NCBI GenBank assembly: GCA_942493245.1
Contig: OW818685.1
Coordinates: 2,728,001-2,792,000, forward strand
DNA from: DAOPYU01 sp942493245
GTDB lineage: Bacteria > Sumerlaeota > Sumerlaeia > UBA8349
DNA: 64,000 nt
Direction of reading: 5' to 3'
Below, piece after piece: positions 63,584 to 64,000 of the stretch (its first letter is position 1; every line of letters starts with the position of its first letter). The notes under the pieces are model-generated. The model had not been told where the DNA came from, ran no database searches, and saw only the letters and a program-made list of their open reading frames with translations. The position numbers were made by a program, and so were the translations under genes.

Positions 63584-64000
63584 ATGGCCAGAATCCATCC
63601 AACCGCGATTATTGATCCCCAAGCCCAACTCCACGAGACAGTTGAAGTCGGCCCTTATGTCGTCATTGAAGGCGGCGTCCGTATCGGGAAAGGGACGCGC
63701 ATTCTGGCGCACGCTCACATCAACGGGGAAACGACGATTGGTGAAAACAACGTTATTCACATGGGCGCAACAATCGGCCATGAACCCCAGGACATCAGTT
63801 ACGACGGTTCTCCCAGGCGGCTTGAAATCGGGGACCGGAACGTCTTCCGCGAACACGTCTCGATCCACCGCGCCAGCAAACCGGATAAAGTGACCCGGGT
63901 GGGCAACGACTGCTTTCTGATGGTCGGCAGCCATGTCGCGCACGACTGTCAGGTGGGCAATCATGTCATCATGGCCAACAACGCGCTTCTGGGCGGTCAC
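63584..64000 (+). CDS. lpxA: UDP-N-acetylglucosamine O-acyltransferase, N-terminal part (runs off window)
   Basis: 139 codons are visible before the window ends. The left-handed beta-helix hexapeptides are clear (IHPTAIIDPQAQLHETVEVG, IGKGTRI, IGENNVIHMGATIG), with the LpxA-type stretch EPQDISYDG and the catalytic His within VGSHVAHDCQVGNHVIMANN. LpxA transfers a hydroxyacyl chain to UDP-GlcNAc in the first step of lipid A synthesis. AGAGG lies 9 bases before the ATG. It is divergent from the Ser/Thr kinase. The C-terminal part is outside the window. Confidence 0.93.
   Translation, partial: MARIHPTAIIDPQAQLHETVEVGPYVVIEGGVRIGKGTRILAHAHINGETTIGENNVIHMGATIGHEPQDISYDGSPRRLEIGDRNVFREHVSIHRASKPDKVTRVGNDCFLMVGSHVAHDCQVGNHVIMANNALLGGH

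Overview
The window is high-GC DNA from a Gram-negative bacterium. A class II (Cys-type) kdsA and an lpxA show that it makes lipopolysaccharide. Several features together resemble uncultured lineages of the PVC / Sumerlaeota / Hydrogenedentota type rather than a model proteobacterium: tandem pseudopilins, a large RCC1/InlB-repeat secreted protein, fucosidases beside a corrinoid-type URO-D protein, intergenic GC-rich palindromes, and AmmeMemoRadiSam genes. That placement is an inference; no 16S rRNA or other decisive marker is present.

Layout. 1-8.4 kb: the 5' end of a radical SAM gene (amrS), a GT-C-type membrane glycosyltransferase, a 1688-aa secreted repeat protein, an initiator tRNA with a strong terminator, and rpmE. 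8.6-12.3 kb: metG, a HAD phosphatase and a secreted alpha/beta hydrolase. 12.3-28.5 kb: a carbohydrate-degradation region. Two pseudopilins, a GH29 fucosidase, a URO-D/MtaA-like protein and a GH95 fucosidase lie on the minus strand, divergent from an AraC regulator. They are followed by a YifB/ComM ATPase, a GT2-methyltransferase fusion, a secreted esterase and a Tat-exported GH116 enzyme. 28.5-37.1 kb: an MFS transporter, a multi-PAS histidine kinase with its response regulator, kdsA and a class V aminotransferase. 37.2-38.9 kb: a cluster of intergenic hairpins and a complete IS3-family element with inverted repeats and a 3-bp target duplication. 38.9-47 kb: an FtsX-type permease, 5-formyl-THF cyclo-ligase, a YejABE-like peptide importer and a divergent DppD-type ATPase, separated by a cluster of palindromes. 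47-50.3 kb: two tandem paralogous putative lipoproteins of unknown function and an alpha/beta-hydrolase lipoprotein. 50.5-58.4 kb: UspA, an EamA transporter, a hybrid sensor kinase with two receivers and an HPt domain, and mtnA. 58.6-64 kb: an operon of Ser/Thr kinase, SAM hydrolase, ribF and amrB, then a divergent lpxA cut by the window end.

How the genes fit together. The secreted or exported hydrolases (GH29, GH95, GH116, two esterase-type proteins) and the AraC regulator suggest breakdown of fucose-containing glycans. The Yej-like importer takes up peptides. The two large sensory kinases show that external signals are monitored. The least explained parts are the tandem lipoprotein paralogs with duplicated leaders, the palindrome and hairpin families in spacers, the leader structures before lpxA, metG and the GH116 gene, and the unusual reading-frame relation inside the IS3 element.
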